From: JALZVT01 sp964611345
GTDB lineage: Bacteria; Pseudomonadota; Gammaproteobacteria; Pseudomonadales; Azotimanducaceae
Direction: 5' to 3'
Length of the DNA stretch: 64,000 nt
Assembly (NCBI GenBank): GCA_964611345.1
Contig: CAZSYU010000001.1
Coordinates: 65,895-129,894, forward strand
A program made the translations under genes and the position numbers. Positions within the stretch are counted from its first letter, which is position 1; the number at the start of each line of letters is the position of its first letter. Shown here one piece after another: positions 1 through 9,129 of this stretch. The notes under the pieces were generated by a model. The model was given only the letters and a program-made list of their open reading frames with translations. It did no database searches and was not told the origin of the DNA.

Positions 1-825
1 ACCAGTGCCGCCATGCTGGCCGCCGCGCGCGGGTTCTTCGCCCAAAGCTCTGCTGAGAAACGCCGTATCAGCCGCACAGCTGACAATCCCTGGGGGTTCT
101 TCGACGCCGAACTCACTAAAAACACGCCCGACTGGAAAGAGATTGTCGATATTGGACCTGAGCGTGATGGTCAAACGCCGCAATGGCCTGCGCAGCCCGA
201 TGGGTTCCGTCCCGCGCTGGAGGCTTACACCGCCCAGCTCGAACGAATAGCGCGAGCGCTCCTTAGGATCGTGCTCGCAAACCTTGGCGACACCTATGGG
301 CAAGAACTTGCAGGCTTTCAGAGCGATACCAGTTTCTTACGGCTCAATTACTACCCGCCATGTGCCAATCCGGCGCCGGCAGATCTTGCCCTCGATGTGG
401 CTGCGAACGAAAGTACCGGGCGGTTGGGTATTAGTCATCACACCGATGCAGGGGCTCTGACCGTGCTGCAGCAGCATGGCCCCGCGGGTTTGCAGGTGCT
501 GCATGACGGCGAATGGCACCTGGTCCCGGTGCTACCAGAGGCACTGGTGATCAATATTGGCGACGTCGCCCAGGTGTGGTCAAACGATGCGTACGCAGCT
601 CCCCTGCATCGCGTGCTTGCGAACAGTACCCAGGAACGCTTTAGCAGCGCCTTTTTCTTTAATCCTGATTTCGATTACAGCTATGCGCCGTTGACCCAAT
701 GCGCGACACCAGCAACACCTGCGCGCTATCGGTCCATTAATTGGCGCGACTTCCGCGCAGGGCGCGCAGCAGGCGATTACGCTGACTCAGGCGACGAGAT
801 TCAAATTTCCGACTTTTTGCTCTGA
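1..825 (+). CDS. 2-oxoglutarate/Fe(II)-dependent oxygenase, isopenicillin-N-synthase-like (5' truncated)
   Basis: The frame is open to the first base of the window, so the N-terminus is missing. The first visible residues, around AARGFF and SAEKRRIS, match the family's early helix, so perhaps 30 residues are lost. An internal ATG sits at 13. The iron-binding HxD is seen in SHHTDAG (His codon 439, Asp codon 445). The distal His is in PLHRVL, and the 2OG-binding RxS motif is RFSSAFF. These place it in the cytosolic DIOX/IPNS-like family that hydroxylates or desaturates small molecules; the substrate is unknown. A DUF2855 gene follows after 66 bases on the same strand. A second family member lies at 44667-45707. 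Confidence 0.88.
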   Translation, partial: TSAAMLAAARGFFAQSSAEKRRISRTADNPWGFFDAELTKNTPDWKEIVDIGPERDGQTPQWPAQPDGFRPALEAYTAQLERIARALLRIVLANLGDTYGQELAGFQSDTSFLRLNYYPPCANPAPADLALDVAANESTGRLGISHHTDAGALTVLQQHGPAGLQVLHDGEWHLVPVLPEALVINIGDVAQVWSNDAYAAPLHRVLANSTQERFSSAFFFNPDFDYSYAPLTQCATPATPARYRSINWRDFRAGRAAGDYADSGDEIQISDFLL

Positions 826-891
826 CTCCTGTCAGACTGCGTAAAACACTTTTTAGGAACGGTCTTAAGCGTAGGACCTCGAGGAATAACG

Positions 892-2007
892 ATGAGCCAG
901 GTAACCACTAAGACCGTTTTTCAAACCAATCGCGCAAACATTGCAGACAGCCGTACTTTAAACGTGCCCGTTGCGGCGCTCGCGACTGGCGAGGTGCTTG
1001 TTGCCGTTGATCACTTCGCACTTACCGCGAACAACATTACTTACGGCGTTGCGGGTGACAGTATTGGCTACTGGCAATTTTTTCCGGCCACTAATGAGAC
1101 AGGCGACACGGCACCAGACTGGGGTTGCATACCGGTGTGGGGCTTTGCTGAGGTGGTTGCCAGTGAGCATCCTGAGGTGGTTGTGGGCGAGCGTTTTTAT
1201 GGCTACTTCCCAATGGCCAGTCACGTCACCCTGAAACCTGAGAAGGTCAGCACCCATGGCATGGTTGATGGCGTTACCCACCGCGCAGAGTTGCCGGTGG
1301 TTTACAACCAGTACGTTCGATGTGCTGCTGATGCGAGCTATGTGGCGCAGCAGGAAGCAGAGCAAATGTTGTATCGACCGCTCTTCACCACCTCGTTCTT
1401 CCTCGACGACTTTCTCGATGACAATGATTTTTTTGCAGCGAACACCGTGCTGCTAACCAGCGCATCAAGCAAAACCTCGCTGGGGCTTGCACAACTTTTA
1501 CACGCGAATCGATCGGTGCGGGTGGTTGGACTGACCTCACAGGCGAACAAGGACTTTGTGGAGCGTCTTGGTTGTTATCACGCGGTGCTGGGTTACGACG
1601 AAGTGGCGCAGCTCGAGACTGTGCCCACGGTTATGGTCGACATGGCCGGCAATGGTGAGGTGCGCCGAGAGGCGCATACTCATCTGGGTGATGCGCTGCG
1701 CTATAGCTGCGCTGTGGGCGCTACCCACTGGGAAGCAGCAAGCGTAGGTGCCGCGCAAGTTGATCTACCCGGGCCGACACCGACGATGTTTTTTGCGCCT
1801 ACCCAGATCCAAAAGCGTTTGCAGGAGTGGGGGCGTGAGACCTACGAAACCAGGATGGCTGGTGCCTGGGACAGTTTTTTGCAGGCAGCGAGTGGCTGGG
1901 TAGATGTTGAGCGCGCCAGCGGTGAGCAAGCGCTGGCAAGCGTGTATCAGGCCTTTGTTGACGGCAAGGCCGACCCGGCCAAGGGTTATGTGTTGTCGCT
2001 CGGATAA
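892..2007 (+). CDS. DUF2855 family protein, MDR-like
   Basis: This 371-residue protein has the usual length and layout of DUF2855. The N-terminal half resembles a GroES-like fold, with HFALTANNITYG and a GFAEVVASEH stretch. It is followed by a Rossmann-like segment (VLLTSASSKTSLGLA, then VVGLTSQANKDFVERLG) that looks like the nucleotide-binding half of medium-chain dehydrogenases. No zinc-binding cysteine set is visible. The enzymatic role of DUF2855 proteins is not established. The ATG has a purine-rich stretch (CGAGGAATAACG) just upstream. It may be co-transcribed with the preceding oxygenase, and it converges on an acyl-CoA dehydrogenase. Confidence 0.85.
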   Translation: MSQVTTKTVFQTNRANIADSRTLNVPVAALATGEVLVAVDHFALTANNITYGVAGDSIGYWQFFPATNETGDTAPDWGCIPVWGFAEVVASEHPEVVVGERFYGYFPMASHVTLKPEKVSTHGMVDGVTHRAELPVVYNQYVRCAADASYVAQQEAEQMLYRPLFTTSFFLDDFLDDNDFFAANTVLLTSASSKTSLGLAQLLHANRSVRVVGLTSQANKDFVERLGCYHAVLGYDEVAQLETVPTVMVDMAGNGEVRREAHTHLGDALRYSCAVGATHWEAASVGAAQVDLPGPTPTMFFAPTQIQKRLQEWGRETYETRMAGAWDSFLQAASGWVDVERASGEQALASVYQAFVDGKADPAKGYVLSLG

Positions 2008-2016
2008 CGCGGGTTA

Positions 2017-2038
2017 CGAACTGCCTTAAAGCAGTTCG
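2017..2038. terminator. Hairpin between convergent genes
   Basis: A perfect 8-bp inverted repeat, CGAACTGC and GCAGTTCG, flanks a 6-base loop. It lies between the DUF2855 stop and the end of the convergent acyl-CoA dehydrogenase, whose TAA falls inside the loop. There is no clear T-run on either side, so it may be a bidirectional transcript-end hairpin rather than a canonical intrinsic terminator. Confidence 0.4.
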
Positions 2039-3252
2039 CCACCACAGGCCGAGGCTGTTGTGCCGTGCTCTTCGAAGGCCTTGATTACATTGGCACCGGT
2101 GCGCCAGCGGTGCACTTCATCGGGGCCGTCAACCAAACGTTGAGAACGAATGCCGGTGTACCAGCGGGCCAGTGGAGTGTCCTGGCTGTAGCCCAGCGCG
2201 CCATGCAATTGCAGCGCGGTGTCGACTACCTGATGCACCATGTGGGCGAGGAACACTTTGGCGATGCCGTTTTCCTGCCGCAGGTCTTCGCCGCGTTCGG
2301 CCTTATAGGCGATGTGCAGCAGCATTAGCCGGGCCTTGTAAATTTCAGCCGCACAATCCGCCATCATCCAGCGCACGCCCTGCCGGTCGGCGAGGCGTTT
2401 GCCAAAGGTGCTGCGTTGGGTGACGTGCCCGGCAGCGAGATCAAGTGCGCGTTGGGCGATGGCCACGTTGTGCATGCCATGCCGCAGGCGACCATACGCC
2501 AGGCGATGCTGCCCCATGGCAAAACCTTTGCCACGACCACCAAGAATGTTCTCCCGCGGTACCATCAGATTGTCGATTTTGATTTCTGAGTGTGAACCCC
2601 CCAGCTTTAGGCCGAGGTCCGTATGCGGCTGCATGGTTTCGATGTTGCGAATGATTTCGTAACCTGGGTTGGGCAGCTCAACAATGAAGGTGCTGTACTG
2701 TTCGTGGCGTGCGGCATCGGGATCCGTTTTCGCCATGACTACTGCAATATCGGCAACGCTTGCCGATGAACTGAACCACTTCTCGCCGTTTAGCACCCAG
2801 TTGTCGCCGTCGAGTACAGCGGTGGTTTGCATGCCCGTAGCGTCGGCACCGGCCGCCTTCTCGGTCATGGAGTAGCAGATACGCTTTTGACCGTCGAGCA
2901 GAGGTACGAGGTACTTCTCTTTTTGTTCGTCGGTGCCATGTTCAAGCAGCGTGAGCATGGTGGCGTCGTCTGGTCCCTGGGTGTTCAGCGCCAGGGCACC
3001 GAGAAAGCTCTCGCCGAGTTCCATCTGCACTAGCGCGTTCGCCAGTGGCTTGAGACCCATGCCGCCGTGCTCGGTGGGTATAAATGGACACCACAGTCCC
3101 TGGGCGCGAGCTGTCTTACGGAGCCCGGCGAGGGTGGTTTCAAAGTTGTCGGCGGTGCAAGTTTGTTCGGCGGGTATGCACTCGTTCTGCACAAACTCAC
3201 GCACCTTGGCGCGTATAGCTTTGGTTTCTGCTGGAACTTCGAAATCGATCAT
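2026..3252 (-). CDS. Acyl-CoA dehydrogenase, ACAD10/11-like
   Basis: A 408-residue cytosolic FAD enzyme of the acyl-CoA dehydrogenase superfamily, which introduces an alpha-beta double bond into acyl-CoA. Seen are the middle-domain signature CYSMTEKAAGADATG, NGEKWFSSSA, the FAD/dimer helix RSTFGKRLADRQGVRW, and the C-terminal HGALGYSQDTPLARW. At the position where MCAD has its catalytic Glu (YEGTS) this protein has DGPDEVHR, so Asp replaces Glu. That DGPDEVH stretch is typical of the ACAD10/ACAD11 branch, some members of which act on 4-hydroxy- or phospho-acyl-CoAs (family knowledge). It ends convergent to DUF2855. The upstream M48 gene on the same strand has its own terminator. Confidence 0.9.
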   Translation of the reverse strand: MIDFEVPAETKAIRAKVREFVQNECIPAEQTCTADNFETTLAGLRKTARAQGLWCPFIPTEHGGMGLKPLANALVQMELGESFLGALALNTQGPDDATMLTLLEHGTDEQKEKYLVPLLDGQKRICYSMTEKAAGADATGMQTTAVLDGDNWVLNGEKWFSSSASVADIAVVMAKTDPDAARHEQYSTFIVELPNPGYEIIRNIETMQPHTDLGLKLGGSHSEIKIDNLMVPRENILGGRGKGFAMGQHRLAYGRLRHGMHNVAIAQRALDLAAGHVTQRSTFGKRLADRQGVRWMMADCAAEIYKARLMLLHIAYKAERGEDLRQENGIAKVFLAHMVHQVVDTALQLHGALGYSQDTPLARWYTGIRSQRLVDGPDEVHRWRTGANVIKAFEEHGTTASACGGELL

Positions 3253-3304
3253 GGTGGCCCTCCCTCGGACTCTGGCTGGTTGTCTCCGCGGACAACTATA
3301 GCCG

Positions 3305-3328
3305 AAAAAGGCACCCTAAAAAGTGCCT
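3305..3328 (-). terminator. Rho-independent terminator after the M48 protease gene
   Basis: Read on the minus strand: AGGCAC, an 8-base T-rich loop, GTGCCT, then a run of five T. It lies 20-45 bases downstream of the M48 stop codon. This separates the protease from the acyl-CoA dehydrogenase further left. Confidence 0.6.
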
Positions 3329-3349
3329 AAAGAGGACCGCGTCTGTGAC

Positions 3350-4165
3350 TTAGCCGCAGTCGGGTCTCCGACCTGCGTTGCGGGCGTTGGCGGCCAGAAC
3401 CTCGGCCTGAGGTGTGCGTTCATCCAGGCGTTGAATTCGATCCGCTGCGGCCGGATGAGTGGATAGGAAGGAGGGCTGTTGCTGGCCACCCGATTGTGCG
3501 CTCATGTTACGCCACAGGTTGCTGGCCTCGCTGGGCTTGAAGCCAGCTTTCGCCATGTAATCCAGGCCCAGCAAGTCCGCTTCGGTCTCTTGGGTGCGTC
3601 CGAACGGCAGCGCGATGCCAACCTCTGCACCAACACCCAGCAAGCCAAACAATTGATCTTTAACGGGCGAGCTGCCGCCCGCCGCAACCGCCGCAATCTG
3701 CAATCCGGTTTGCGTGGCGAAGTTGGTTGAGACGCGTTCGTTGCCATGTTGGGCCACCACGTGAGCAAACTCATGGCCGACTACCGCTGCCAGTTGGTCC
3801 TGGTTTTGCGCAACGTTCAACATGCCGGTGTACACACCCAGTTTACCTCCGGGCAGGGCAAAGGCGTTGGCTTGATCGCTAGCGAACAGGGTGATCTCCC
3901 ATTGTTGTGCGGCGAGTTCCGGATTGGCGGCAATGATGGCATTGGCGATGCAGCTCACGTAGCTGTTGGCCCGACCATCTCTTGACGTCGGTGTTTGGGT
4001 TTGCAGATCTTGATAAGCCAGCGTGCCCATCTCTGCCATTCGTGATTCTGGAAACAGTACGAGCTGACTGCGACCCAGCGGCGAGGAGGCACAGCCAGTG
4101 AGCTGGGCGATTGTGCCCACGCAAATAACGAGTGCGGTGAACAGGCGAAAGCTTCTTGTCTTCAT
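3350..4165 (-). CDS. M48 family metalloprotease, lipoprotein
   Basis: The chosen ATG at 4165 gives a 271-residue protein beginning MKTRSFRLF, with a hydrophobic segment and the lipobox LTGC. It is therefore probably a periplasmic lipoprotein; an upstream ATG at 4198 would add 11 residues ahead of the signal and is less likely. The zinc motif HEFAH is at about residues 128-132. The third ligand is probably the Glu of TQETEADLLGLDYM near residue 190, as in M48 peptidases of the LoiP/YcaL type. Those act in envelope and outer-membrane protein quality control (family knowledge). A terminator follows. The neighbouring subtilase is on the same strand. Confidence 0.9.
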   Translation of the reverse strand: MKTRSFRLFTALVICVGTIAQLTGCASSPLGRSQLVLFPESRMAEMGTLAYQDLQTQTPTSRDGRANSYVSCIANAIIAANPELAAQQWEITLFASDQANAFALPGGKLGVYTGMLNVAQNQDQLAAVVGHEFAHVVAQHGNERVSTNFATQTGLQIAAVAAGGSSPVKDQLFGLLGVGAEVGIALPFGRTQETEADLLGLDYMAKAGFKPSEASNLWRNMSAQSGGQQQPSFLSTHPAAADRIQRLDERTPQAEVLAANARNAGRRPDCG

Positions 4166-4347
4166 GGTTGTGGTTCCCAAAATAGTAGTGGCTCCCAAAA
4201 TTTAGAGTCTGGCAGGGGTGCTTCGGGGTCGCAAATAGATGTCCGACTGTTGGTTGTAACATTTAAGAAAAAAGCTCAAGGCTGTTGTGCAAAAAGGACC
4301 TCACAAGTGCTGCAGCAACGGGTAGGTAGGCGGTCAATGGTTGGTCG

Positions 4348-5550
4348 TTAGTTGCTGGCAAGGGCGCACCCATTCGAACTGAGCAGCACATCTGCCGCGC
4401 CCAATTGCACCAGCCCGAAGCCATAATTTGTGTCCCTGCCAGGATCCCCAAGATCTTCAGCGCTGTTAGTGAGTGCCTGGCGAATTGCTGCGTTGTCGCA
4501 CTCGGCGTGCAAACTCCATAACAGCGCGGCAGCACCTGACACATGCGGGACGGCCATTGAGGTGCCGCTGTAGGGCTGAATATCGCCACCAACAACAGTC
4601 GACCACACACCAACACCTGGTGCGCTCAACTCAACGCGCGTGTTGCGTTGGGAAAACACGGCGTGGCGTTTGCTTCGGTCGACGGCGGCGACACTGATAA
4701 CCGGTTCGTAGCACGCCGGATAACTGCAGGCCGTGCTGCCATCGTTACCAGCAGCAGCGACGAGGAGCGCGCCGCTTGCATAAGCATGCGCGAAGGCACC
4801 GCGTTCGAGCGTTGTCTTTTGCGCTCCGCCAAGACTCATCGAAACCACGTGCGCGCCGGCGTCCTGACAGGCTTCCAGTGCGGCAACAAGTTCGGAGGCA
4901 AACGTCCACAGGCCATGGTCGGCGAACACTTTCACAACATGCAGTGACAAACCCACACCGGGGTGTATGCCAACCACACCGATCTTGTTATGCAGGGCGG
5001 CAATGGTGCCAGCAACGTGGGTGCCGTGAGAGTCACCCGGCTCATCCCAGCGACCTGTTCCTGCAAGAGCCTGGCCAGAGACGCGGTCGCTGCCGGGCAA
5101 ATCCGGATGTTCTGCGTCGTAACCAGAATCGATGATGCACAGCTTGCGTGGTGTGCCGAAGGGGCTGAACTGTTCGGCCTGAATGAGCGCGGTACCGTAA
5201 GGTTTAAGCTGGCCAAGGCGATAGCGGCGATGGTCGAGTTCAAGAGAGTTGATCGACGGCTGCAATTGCAAGGTTCGAACGTCTGCTTCGGTTAGCATTG
5301 CAACCAGCGCGCGCTGACGTTGTAGATGCCGAAGCTCTTGCGACCCAGCGCGGTGTAAGTGCTTGCTCAATGCAGCGTATTGATCGACCTTGTAGTGGAT
5401 GATGTAGCGCTGGGGGGATTGCGTCTGGTCGAGATCGGCTGCCTGCACCCGAACGGTGAGCCCAGTGGCTGAAACTAGCGTGGCTGCCACCAGTAGTGCA
5501 GTCAGTGGGTGAACTTTTCGGTGAATGGTTTGAGGACCTGAACGCGGCAT
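4348..5550 (-). CDS. Secreted subtilisin-like serine protease (S8 family)
   Basis: The ATG at 5550 gives 400 residues starting MPRSGPQTIH with a signal peptide ending near VRVQA; an ATG at 5601 would add 17 residues. The catalytic triad is visible: Asp in CIIDSGYD (about residue 140), His in DSHGTHVAG (about 175) and Ser in YSGTSMAVPH (about 328). Residues of roughly 45-110 resemble an I9-type inhibitor prodomain (RYIIHYKVDQ, then ALVAMLTEADVRTL). Probably exported and self-processed for extracellular proteolysis. Its substrate is unknown. There is no C-terminal sorting or repeat domain. Confidence 0.93.
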   Translation of the reverse strand: MPRSGPQTIHRKVHPLTALLVAATLVSATGLTVRVQAADLDQTQSPQRYIIHYKVDQYAALSKHLHRAGSQELRHLQRQRALVAMLTEADVRTLQLQPSINSLELDHRRYRLGQLKPYGTALIQAEQFSPFGTPRKLCIIDSGYDAEHPDLPGSDRVSGQALAGTGRWDEPGDSHGTHVAGTIAALHNKIGVVGIHPGVGLSLHVVKVFADHGLWTFASELVAALEACQDAGAHVVSMSLGGAQKTTLERGAFAHAYASGALLVAAAGNDGSTACSYPACYEPVISVAAVDRSKRHAVFSQRNTRVELSAPGVGVWSTVVGGDIQPYSGTSMAVPHVSGAAALLWSLHAECDNAAIRQALTNSAEDLGDPGRDTNYGFGLVQLGAADVLLSSNGCALASN

Positions 5551-5745
5551 GGCCTGCAGTTTTACAGAACAGGGTCTGCAGTATTGCGATCCGGTTTGCA
5601 CCCTGCTCGTACCAATAATGGTGCTTAGTTGCGCTTGTGTGAAGACCGTTGTCGTTCGTCGGTGATGCGCCTCGTCAGTGTCGATTCTGAGTCAAACTTT
5701 TGCGTGTTAGGCTGGTTGCTTCATTGGATGGGGAGTGAATAAACG

Positions 5746-6669
5746 GTGCGCATTGGATTCAACGGCACAGGAGCGGTGCGGCACGCAGATATCGGGCGAA
5801 TAACGCAAGACGCGCAATCTGCAGTGGCCGGTGGTTTTTCGAGTTATTGGCTGGCTGACCATCCAACGGGTGGTTTTGATGCGCTTACCGCGCTGGCAGT
5901 GGCTGGGCAAAGCGTGCCGGACATCGAGCTGGGTACAGCGATTGTGCCGAGCTTTCCACGCAATCCCATGGCCTTGGCTGCGCAAGTGTTGACCACCGAT
6001 GATGCACTCGGTGGGCGACTCACGTTGGGGCTGGGGTTATCCCACGCCGTGATGATGGCCGATCTGGGCATAGAGTTTGATAAACCCATTCGGCATTTAA
6101 AGGAGTACTTGTCGATCTTGATGTCACTGTTGCACGAAGGTGCCGTTGATTTCGCAGGCCAGTTACTCAGCTGCAAGGCGCGGGTGTTTAAAAAACCAGC
6201 AAAGCCCGTGCAGGTGCTGGTTGCCGCGTTAGGTCCGCAGGCGTTGCGTGTCACCGGGCGACTCGCCGATGGCACCACACTCGCCTGGGTAGGCGCCAAA
6301 ACTGTCCGCGAGCACATTGTGCCGACTATAACCGACGCCGCTGCCACAGCCGATCGACCTGCGCCGCGCGTACTGGCCTCGCTTCCCCTGTGTGTCACCG
6401 ACGACGTGGATTCGGTGCGCGCTTCCATCGACGCCAATCTGGGCAGCTATGGCGATTTACCGTCGTACCGGGCGATGTTCGAACGCGAGGGGGTGAGTTC
6501 ACCCTCCGAGCTCGCCATGGTGGGTTCGAAGGCCCAGGTAGAGGATGCTATTGCGGCCATGGCAGAGGCAGGTGCAACTGACTTTGCGCCCACCGTGTAT
6601 GGCCTGACCCCGACGCAACGGGAAGAGTCCTCAGCACTGTTGCAGCAGCTCGCGGCCAAGGCTGGGTGA
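5746..6669 (+). CDS. LLM-class flavin-dependent oxidoreductase
   Basis: A 307-residue luciferase-like monooxygenase-fold protein. It starts at GTG 5746, preceded by GGGGAGTG as ribosome-binding site. Motifs are the N-terminal MRIGFNGTGAV, ELGTAIVPSFPRNP and LTLGLGLSHAVMMADLG, which resemble the F420-dependent LLM subfamily more than FMN luciferases. Whether it uses F420 or FMN cannot be told from sequence by eye. It stands 61 bases before two acyl-CoA dehydrogenase genes on the same strand and may belong with them in a catabolic operon. Confidence 0.87.
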   Translation: MRIGFNGTGAVRHADIGRITQDAQSAVAGGFSSYWLADHPTGGFDALTALAVAGQSVPDIELGTAIVPSFPRNPMALAAQVLTTDDALGGRLTLGLGLSHAVMMADLGIEFDKPIRHLKEYLSILMSLLHEGAVDFAGQLLSCKARVFKKPAKPVQVLVAALGPQALRVTGRLADGTTLAWVGAKTVREHIVPTITDAAATADRPAPRVLASLPLCVTDDVDSVRASIDANLGSYGDLPSYRAMFEREGVSSPSELAMVGSKAQVEDAIAAMAEAGATDFAPTVYGLTPTQREESSALLQQLAAKAG

Positions 6670-6730
6670 GAGTAATTACTGGATCTTGAATATAGAATTT
6701 TAAAAACAATAGTTTAGAGACAAAACCTAA

Positions 6731-7852
6731 ATGAATTTCGATTTTTCCGAAGACGATCAAATGGTGCGGGAGCAGACCGCGCGATTGCTGGCAGAGCGCT
6801 GCTCAACCGATGTCGTGCGCGACGTACTGGATGGCAAGGTCAAGTACGCGAAGCCGGTGTGGCAGGGGCTTGCAGAGATGGGTCTGCTGGGCACGGCGAT
6901 TCCCGAGGCGCTCGGTGGTTCGGGTGCCGGCTACCTGCCGCTGTGTCTGGTGGCACAAGAGGTGGGTGCCGCGCTCGCACCCGTTCCCTTTTCATCAACG
7001 GTCTACCTCGCAACCGAGGCGTTGTTGAAATTTGGTTCCAACGCGCAACAGCAACAGTGGTTGCCGCAACTTGCAGCAGGCAGCATCAGCGCGACAGTTG
7101 CCGTTGTTGAGAGCGTTAATGAACTCACGGAGAGTTCTGTTCGACTGAGTTGGGACGGTGCATCGCTTGATGGCGAGAAACTATTGGTGCCCGATGGTGA
7201 GTTGGTTGACCTTGCGATTGTGGTGGCGCGTGGGGCCGATGGCGTAAGCCTCGTGTTGGCGGACTTGCGCGACAATGGTGTCGAACGCCGCAGCATCGAC
7301 ACGGTCGATCCAACGCGCAACAGCGCCACACTCAGGTTTACCGACACCAAAGCGGAACTGCTTGGTAGCGCTGGACAAGGCTGGGCGGCACTGAATGCTG
7401 TGCAAGACCGAGCGGCGGTGCTGTTTGCGTTTGAGCAATTGGGTGGTGCGCAGAAAGCGCTTGATATGGCAGTGGCGTATTCCCAGGAACGCTTTGCGTT
7501 CGGGCGTGCGATCGGTTCCTTTCAGGCGCTTAAACACATGATGGCGGATATGTATGTGGCGCTAAAGCTTGCCGAGTCGAATTGTTTCTACGCGGCCTGG
7601 GCGCTGGCCAGCGACGCAGAAGACCTGCCGCATGCGGCTGCCATAGCGCGAGTGTCTGCCACCCAGGCTTTCCAGCTCTGTGCACGTGACAACATACAGG
7701 TGCATGGCGGGATGGGTTTTACCTGGGAATTTGACTGCCATCTGTATTACCGCCGCTCGAACTATCTGGCGTTGCAGTTAGGTGGATTGGCTGAATGGGA
7801 GGACAAAGTGATAGCTACCTTGCCTGCCACTGAGCCCGCAAGCGCGGCCTAA
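6731..7852 (+). CDS. Acyl-CoA dehydrogenase, probable non-catalytic or partner subunit
   Basis: A 373-residue acyl-CoA dehydrogenase fold: N-terminal MNFDFSEDDQMVREQ, FAD helix QERFAFGRAIGSFQALKH, and C-terminal QVHGGMGFTWEFDCHLYY. The usual catalytic Glu near the C-terminus is absent, the stretch reading YRRSNYLAL. The next gene is a second acyl-CoA dehydrogenase, 32 bases away, that keeps the Glu. This side-by-side arrangement is typical of alpha2-beta2 enzymes that act on bulky acyl-CoAs such as steroid side chains (family knowledge, FadE28/29-type). The pairing is inference. A strongly AT-rich 60-base stretch precedes the ATG. Confidence 0.9.
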   Translation: MNFDFSEDDQMVREQTARLLAERCSTDVVRDVLDGKVKYAKPVWQGLAEMGLLGTAIPEALGGSGAGYLPLCLVAQEVGAALAPVPFSSTVYLATEALLKFGSNAQQQQWLPQLAAGSISATVAVVESVNELTESSVRLSWDGASLDGEKLLVPDGELVDLAIVVARGADGVSLVLADLRDNGVERRSIDTVDPTRNSATLRFTDTKAELLGSAGQGWAALNAVQDRAAVLFAFEQLGGAQKALDMAVAYSQERFAFGRAIGSFQALKHMMADMYVALKLAESNCFYAAWALASDAEDLPHAAAIARVSATQAFQLCARDNIQVHGGMGFTWEFDCHLYYRRSNYLALQLGGLAEWEDKVIATLPATEPASAA

Positions 7853-7884
7853 CCCGTCACACCGAACACTAAAGAGACCCACGA

Positions 7885-9129
7885 ATGGATTTTAACGATA
7901 CCCCAGAAGAAGCCAGCTTTCGCAGCGAAGTGCGGGATTGGATTAGCAGCAATGCGCCAACACACCTTGCCGAGCCTTTGGCATCCAGCACCTTTGGCGG
8001 CATTAACACGGGCGATGAAGACCCGCTGGAGGCGGCCAAGCGTTGGCAAAAAGTTAAGGCAGAGGCGGGTTGGGCCTGCATTCAGTGGCCGAAGGAATAC
8101 GGTGGCCGCAATGCCACACCCATTCAAAATGTGATTTGGCGCGAAGAAGAAGGGGTGTACGGCAAGTTGAGTGGCTCTTTTATTATTGGCCAGGGCATGT
8201 GTGGTCCAACATTGATGGCGTATGCCAGCGAAGCGCACAAAGAGCGCTTCTTGCCCAAGCTTGCGAGTGGTGAAGAGGTCTGGTGTCAGTTGTTTTCAGA
8301 GCCCGTTGCTGGGTCTGATCTTGCGGGTCTGCGCACCCGGGCAGAGCGCGACGGTGATGACTGGTTGATTAACGGACAGAAAATCTGGACGTCGGGAGCG
8401 CACTACTCTGACTACGGCATTCTGATTACACGTACCGACCCTGGTGTTGCCAAGCACAAAGGTCTGACCATGTTTTTTCTGGACATGAAATCGCCAGGTG
8501 TGGACATTCGCCCGATCAAGCAGGTGAACGGACAGAGTGGATTCAACGAAGTGTATTTCGATGATGTGCGCATTCCAGACAGTCAACGGTTGGGCGAGGT
8601 CGGTGACGGTTGGCGGGTGTCGCTCACAACCCTTATGAACGAACGGCTTGCGATTGGTGGCAGCATCGCCACCGGCGTTCCTGAAATTCAGGAGCTGGTT
8701 GATGCCCTGCCAATGGGCAATGGCCGGGCTGTTGACAATCCGGCAGTGCGTTCAAAACTTGCCGATTGGCACGCAAAGGCGGCCGGGTTGCGCAACACAG
8801 CAGCGCGCTCACTCAGTGCCCTGTCAAAAGGCGAAACGCCCGGGCCCGAAAACTCGATTGGCAAGCTGGTGGCTGGTGGCATGATGCAGGACATCGCCAA
8901 GTTTGCGATGGACATTCAGGGGCCGGGTGCACTGGTGCTGGACCCTACGCTCGCAGAAGGCAATGCCCGCTTCCAGGCCATGCTGTTGCGGTCGCCCGCT
9001 ATTCGCATTGAAGGGGGTACCGACCAGATTCTGCGGAACATCATTGCTGAGCGTGTACTGGGCTTGCCCGCCGACATGCGCGCCGACAAAGGCCTCGCGT
9101 TCAATGAGATACCCACCAGCAACAGCTAG
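7885..9129 (+). CDS. Acyl-CoA dehydrogenase, probable catalytic subunit
   Basis: A 414-residue acyl-CoA dehydrogenase. Seen are WPKEYGGRNATP, QLFSEPVAGSDLAGLRTRA, NGQKIWTSGAHYSD and the C-terminal RIEGGTDQILRNIIAERVLG. The Glu of IEGGT sits where MCAD has its catalytic Glu in YEGTS. Together with the preceding gene it probably forms a heteromeric dehydrogenase. The TAG stop overlaps the stop of the convergent reductive-dehalogenase gene by 4 bases, through the palindrome CTAG. Confidence 0.93.
   Translation: MDFNDTPEEASFRSEVRDWISSNAPTHLAEPLASSTFGGINTGDEDPLEAAKRWQKVKAEAGWACIQWPKEYGGRNATPIQNVIWREEEGVYGKLSGSFIIGQGMCGPTLMAYASEAHKERFLPKLASGEEVWCQLFSEPVAGSDLAGLRTRAERDGDDWLINGQKIWTSGAHYSDYGILITRTDPGVAKHKGLTMFFLDMKSPGVDIRPIKQVNGQSGFNEVYFDDVRIPDSQRLGEVGDGWRVSLTTLMNERLAIGGSIATGVPEIQELVDALPMGNGRAVDNPAVRSKLADWHAKAAGLRNTAARSLSALSKGETPGPENSIGKLVAGGMMQDIAKFAMDIQGPGALVLDPTLAEGNARFQAMLLRSPAIRIEGGTDQILRNIIAERVLGLPADMRADKGLAFNEIPTSNS

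Noticed and set aside
5268..5282. tRNA-like GGTTCGAAC box
   Set aside because: No matching acceptor stem or cloverleaf around it; it lies inside the subtilase gene.
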